Source: JAJVID01 sp050247435 (GTDB lineage: Bacteria > Acidobacteriota > Blastocatellia > RBC074). From it: 64,000 nucleotides of DNA. The stretch lies in NCBI GenBank assembly GCA_050247435.1, contig JBFWUF010000038.1:1-64000 (forward strand), in the 5' to 3' direction. Of the stretch, positions 61,141 to 64,000 are shown piece by piece. The notes below the pieces were generated by a model. It searched no databases, had not been told where the DNA came from, and worked only from the letters and a program-made list of their open reading frames with translations. Within the stretch, counting starts at the first letter, position 1, and each line of letters begins with the position of its first letter. A program made the position numbers and the translations under genes.

Positions 61141-61923
61141 ATGGGTGAACCTTTCTACGCAATCGGATTCAAAATCACCGACGAAGCTTCTTATCAGGCG
61201 CTGGCCGAGGAAGCGCAACAACGCGGGACACCATCTCAGGCGAAGCGCGAACAGGGCGTGCTTCATGGCCGTTGCTGGAGTCTGGGCGCCGGTCTGGAGG
61301 TGTGGACGATGCTTTATGAATCGAAAGCCGGGCTTTTTTACGCTGATTGCCGCCCGGCCTTTCGCGCGCGCCACGTCTTCAGCTTCTACCCCTGGGAGAT
61401 CGCCGAATACGAAGAGGACGGCGAGGCCATCGCCCGCGGACTGCTGCTCAATTCCGACACCGAAATCGTCTTCGAGTTACAGAACATTACCGAAGTTGAT
61501 CTGAACCGCTTGCGCGAACGGCAGATCACGGCGGCTGTTTCCGGCCTGGCTTACCGCGTGCGAGTGATCACAAAACCCAAAGACCCGGTCTTCGCTCCGC
61601 TGGCTGAGCGATCCCCGCGCAGAAAAGTGACAGAGGTGGATTACACCGTGCGCGGACGCATCATCGCCTGGCGCGAAATGAAAAACCCGCACACCACCAG
61701 CGACCTGATTTTGATTGACGTTGACGCCGGAAAAGTGAGGCTGGAAGTGCTCGTCAACCGCGCCGACATCAAAGGCGAGTTGAAGATTGACGGATGGCTG
61801 TCAGCCGAAGTCTGGCTGCAAGGCCACATCCTCAGCGACAAGGAATTGCAAGCGCGTTACGAGGGATTGGATCGGCATGTCTATCGCGGGAGTTTCTGGG
61901 AGACGCTGCGACGTGAAATATAG
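61141..61923 (+). CDS. Protein of unknown function
   Basis: A 260-residue soluble protein, ATG start at 61141 with weak ribosome site. Two halves are visible: residues ~1-130 (FYAIGFKITDEASYQALAEEAQQRGTP... LHGRCWSLGAGLEVWTMLYESKAGLFYADCRPAF) and ~150-260, an OB-like or beta-barrel segment (VDYTVRGRIIAWREMKNPHTTSDLILIDVDAGKVRLEVLVNRADIKGELKIDGWLSAEVWLQGHIL). No catalytic motif seen. Could be a nucleic-acid-binding protein, but this is speculative. Confidence 0.6.
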   Translation: MGEPFYAIGFKITDEASYQALAEEAQQRGTPSQAKREQGVLHGRCWSLGAGLEVWTMLYESKAGLFYADCRPAFRARHVFSFYPWEIAEYEEDGEAIARGLLLNSDTEIVFELQNITEVDLNRLRERQITAAVSGLAYRVRVITKPKDPVFAPLAERSPRRKVTEVDYTVRGRIIAWREMKNPHTTSDLILIDVDAGKVRLEVLVNRADIKGELKIDGWLSAEVWLQGHILSDKELQARYEGLDRHVYRGSFWETLRREI

Positions 61924-61969
61924 ATCGGTGTAGGTGAGACAATTTGGCTATGTCTCACCTACACCCGAT
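61924..61969. repeat. Short inverted repeat between convergent genes
   Basis: Arms at 61924-61941 and 61951-61969 (CGGTGTAGGTGAGACA and partner, one-base indel) with a 9-bp loop. It starts at the base after the preceding stop and ends on the stop codon of the YeiH gene. It may serve as a shared terminator but has no T-run. Confidence 0.8.
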
Positions 61970-62889
61970 TACAAGCCAATCAGCCCAGCGCGAATCAAAA
62001 TCAAAGACAACACGCCAACAATCACCCACAAAATCACACCCTGCGCCAGCGGCCTGACGCCAACGGTCTGCAAAGTCTTCTTCGAAATCCCGCAGCCGAT
62101 CAAAAACAGCGTCACCGTCAAACCGATGCGAGCGATTTCCTTGAAAAGATCGAACGCTGGCGCGCCCGCCGGGAGATAGGTTCTGGCCATCGCCGCGAGG
62201 CAGAAGAAAAGGATGAACCAGGGCCATTGAATCCTGGCTTCATGGCGTTTGACTAACGCGGCGCCGATGGTCAACGGCACGATCCACAACGCGCGCGCAA
62301 GCTTGACCGTCGTGCCCACCGCCAAAGCGCCCGCGCCGTATTTCGCCGCCGCGCCCACGACCGAGCTTGTGTCGTGAATCGCCAGCGCCGCCCATAACCC
62401 GAACTGCTGTTCATTCAGATTGAAACTGTGGCCGATGAACGGAAAGATCAGCAGCGCGACGGAATTCAAAATGAAGACCGTGCCGAGCGAAACCGACATT
62501 TCATCGTCTTTCGCTCCGGCGACAGGGCCGACGGCGGCAATTGCGCTGCCGCCGCAAATCGCCGTGCCGACCGAAATCAACAACGCGCTTATCTCCTCGA
62601 CCTTCAACAATCGTCCGAGCGCGATTCCAAGAATCATTGTCGCCGCGATGCCCAGCGCGGTGTAGACAAATCCTGAACTCCCAGCGCGCAAAACGTCGTG
62701 CAGGTTCATTCCGAACCCAAGCCCGACGACGCTGGCTTGCAGCAGAGTTTTTGAAAACGACTTGGTCTGTTTCGCGAATGGGTTTGTGAAGCCGAGGCCG
62801 AATCCCAATCCAAGCGCGAGCGCGATTGGCGGCGATTTCAAAATTACGGTTAAAAAAAGCAGTGAAAAGAAGACAAGCCTGGGAAGCAT
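61969..62889 (-). CDS. YeiH-family (UPF0324) membrane protein, putative sulphate/anion exporter
   Basis: A 306-residue protein with about 9-10 membrane helices, from ATG 62889; an in-frame TTG upstream is rejected. Family features: PPIALALGLGFGLGFTNPF, LLQASVVGLGFGMNLHDVLRAGSSGFVYTALGIAATMILGIALGRLL, CGGSAIAAVGPVAGAKDDEMSVSLGTVFILNSVALLIFPFIGH and WAALAIHDTSSVVGAAAKYG. Related proteins export sulphate or organic sulphonates, but substrate here is unknown. Confidence 0.88.
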   Translation of the reverse strand: MLPRLVFFSLLFLTVILKSPPIALALGLGFGLGFTNPFAKQTKSFSKTLLQASVVGLGFGMNLHDVLRAGSSGFVYTALGIAATMILGIALGRLLKVEEISALLISVGTAICGGSAIAAVGPVAGAKDDEMSVSLGTVFILNSVALLIFPFIGHSFNLNEQQFGLWAALAIHDTSSVVGAAAKYGAGALAVGTTVKLARALWIVPLTIGAALVKRHEARIQWPWFILFFCLAAMARTYLPAGAPAFDLFKEIARIGLTVTLFLIGCGISKKTLQTVGVRPLAQGVILWVIVGVLSLILIRAGLIGL

Positions 62890-62945
62890 GCGCGCGAGTA
62901 TATGCGCAGCTACCCAGGCCTGTCTAACACTCGGAGGCCACAAAA

Positions 62946-63036
62946 AATCAGACAGGATTTACATGATTTGTCAGGATGAGAAAAAGCATGAAGTTCGGAG
63001 CCAATCCTGACTTAATCCTGTAAATCCTGTCTGATT
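62946..63036. repeat. Inverted repeat, family 3 (CAGGATT words)
   Basis: Arms at 62946-62977 and 63004-63036 pair with few mismatches (CAGACAGGATTTACATGATT / AATCCTGTAAATCCTGTCTG). The word matches the inner arms of the composite at 56146-56296. It fills the gap upstream of the YeiH gene and after the stop of the Gfo/Idh gene (63047). Confidence 0.88.
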
Positions 63037-63046
63037 GTCCTCGTTC

Positions 63047-64000
63047 TTAATCCGCTTTCGGTTCGGGTTTGAACGACAGCTTCTTGTTCGAGTTCCACAG
63101 CTCATCCCATCCAATGCACTCTTTGCGGTAAGCCGCTTCGCGGCCGAGGATAGCCATGAACGTGCTTTCGACGCCGTACCTGGCGTCGTTGCGATATTTA
63201 TCTTCGCCTTCACCGACGCCGAGCACGCTGTTGACGAAGGCCAGCGCTTCCTGATCGTAATGCTTGTCGTCCGTGCCTTCGTACTTGTAAATCATCGGCG
63301 CGTCCTCGCCTCTTTTCCTGGCGGCGCCTTCAATGCGCGTGCCGCCGGTGCCGCCTTTGCCTGCCGTGGTCGTGAACGTGCCCTTGCTGCCACGAATCGT
63401 TTCGGAAACGTCGCCGCGCACGCCGTTGATCTGCACGCAGGTGTTGTTGAGCAGAACCTGGTTCGGGTACTCGTAAACCAGATTGAAATGATCGTAGATG
63501 TGGCCGATGTCCTTGCGCCACAAGCGACCGCCACTGCCATAAGCCTTGATCGGGCGCGAGCCGAGCATCCAACTGATCACATCCATGTTGTGGATGTTCT
63601 GCTCGACGATGTGGTCGCCCGAAAGCCAGGTGAAGTAGTACCAGTTGCGAATCTGCCAATCGAGTTCGGACTTCATCTCACCGCGCTTTTCGCGCCGCCA
63701 GAGGTCGCCCTGATCCCAGGCTGAATGGGCCATCGCAATCGTTCCAAGCGCGCCTTCGTCAATCAGCTTCTTGCAGGCGCGATAGGCTTTGGAGTAATGG
63801 CGCTGCAAACCGACGACGACCGTCAGGTTGTTGGCTTTGCATTTTTCGCCTGCGTCCATCACGGTGTGGCAACCAGGCACATCAACAGCCAGGGGTTTTT
63901 CGGCGAAGATGTGCTTCTTCGCGGCAGCCGCTGCTTTGAAATGTTCGGGACGGAAGCCCGGAGGCGTGACGAGCAGCACGGCGTCAACCTTCGATCCGAT
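63047..64000 (-). CDS. Gfo/Idh/MocA family oxidoreductase (5' end outside window)
   Basis: At least 317 residues; the reading frame stays open to the window edge, so the N-terminal Rossmann GxGxxG is missing. Seen: VLLVTPPGFRPEHFKAAAAAKKHIFAEKPLAVDVPGCHTVMDAGEKC with the EKP lysine motif, then VVGLQRHYSKAYRACKKLI, and a substrate half with YYFTWLSGDHIVEQNIHNMDVISWMLG (His-x3-Asp type catalytic His). It resembles the exported dehydrogenases of Acidobacteriota. The GTG at 63979 is internal and not the start. Confidence 0.88.
   Translation of the reverse strand: MGSKVDAVLLVTPPGFRPEHFKAAAAAKKHIFAEKPLAVDVPGCHTVMDAGEKCKANNLTVVVGLQRHYSKAYRACKKLIDEGALGTIAMAHSAWDQGDLWRREKRGEMKSELDWQIRNWYYFTWLSGDHIVEQNIHNMDVISWMLGSRPIKAYGSGGRLWRKDIGHIYDHFNLVYEYPNQVLLNNTCVQINGVRGDVSETIRGSKGTFTTTAGKGGTGGTRIEGAARKRGEDAPMIYKYEGTDDKHYDQEALAFVNSVLGVGEGEDKYRNDARYGVESTFMAILGREAAYRKECIGWDELWNSNKKLSFKPEPKAD

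Noticed and set aside
63047..63979. Complete Gfo/Idh gene starting at GTG 63979
   Set aside because: The frame is open to the window edge and the NAD-binding motif is absent, so the true start lies beyond base 64000.

Overview
The window looks like chromosome of a soil-type Acidobacteriota bacterium. The Blastocatellia-like guess rests on overall flavour: many Tat-exported sugar enzymes, a DUF1549/DUF1501 pair, DUF4139, DUF1080, Gfo/Idh/MocA dehydrogenases, amidohydrolases and moderately high GC. No rRNA, ribosomal protein cluster or other phylogenetic marker is present except ligA, so the lineage is inference. There is no prophage, transposase or CRISPR array.

Layout. 0-9 kb: end of a Gfo/Idh-type gene, an exported intradiol dioxygenase, tRNA-Ser(UGA), a run of exported sugar-metabolism proteins (glycosidase-like protein, Gfo/Idh dehydrogenase, sugar isomerase, aldo/keto reductase), a zinc-ribbon membrane protein and an OpuF-like osmolyte ABC transporter. 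9-23 kb: EI24-type membrane protein, lipoprotein, DUF4139 protein; a four-gene operon (GNAT, N-succinylamino-acid racemase/MenC, DUF427, ligA) on the minus strand; an ECF sigma/anti-sigma-FecR pair; an exported amidohydrolase; a DsbA-like oxidase and its likely partner VKOR. 23.9-38.8 kb: fourteen genes on the minus strand, mostly catabolic (D-aminoacylase, beta-ureidopropionase-type nitrilase, LLM flavoprotein, SsnA-type deaminase, threonine synthase, a TrpB-like PLP enzyme, a molybdenum hydroxylase, an SDR, an Nramp-like transporter), interrupted by two HEPN/nucleotidyltransferase modules and an HNH protein. 39-44.8 kb: DUF1549/DUF1501 pair, MFS exporter, SDR. 45-56 kb: a plus-strand run forming most of a reductive pyrimidine (uracil/thymine) degradation pathway: aldehyde dehydrogenase, truncated haemoglobin, AGXT2-like aminotransferase, dihydropyrimidinase, NCS1 permease, beta-ureidopropionase, LLM flavoprotein and MmsA. 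56-64 kb: RNase Z, SRPBCC protein, Ogg-type glycosylase, a TPR/double retropepsin protein, a PIN toxin-like pair, a YeiH-family transporter and a second Gfo/Idh gene running off the window.

How the genes work together. NCS1 uptake, ring opening by HydA, decarbamoylation by the nitrilase, transamination of beta-alanine/beta-aminoisobutyrate and oxidation by MmsA would take dihydropyrimidines to acetyl-/propionyl-CoA. The usual first enzyme (dihydropyrimidine dehydrogenase, PreT/PreA) is not in the window, but an LLM-class flavin/F420 enzyme sits beside each of the two nitrilase paralogues.

The most striking unexplained feature is a set of seventeen inverted repeats of about 45-150 bp, nearly all occupying stop-to-start gaps. 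The arms are often built from short repeated words. Several share a family, one pair is nested, one lies in frame inside the anti-sigma/FecR gene, and others supply or abut stop codons. I could not see a mobilising enzyme for them.
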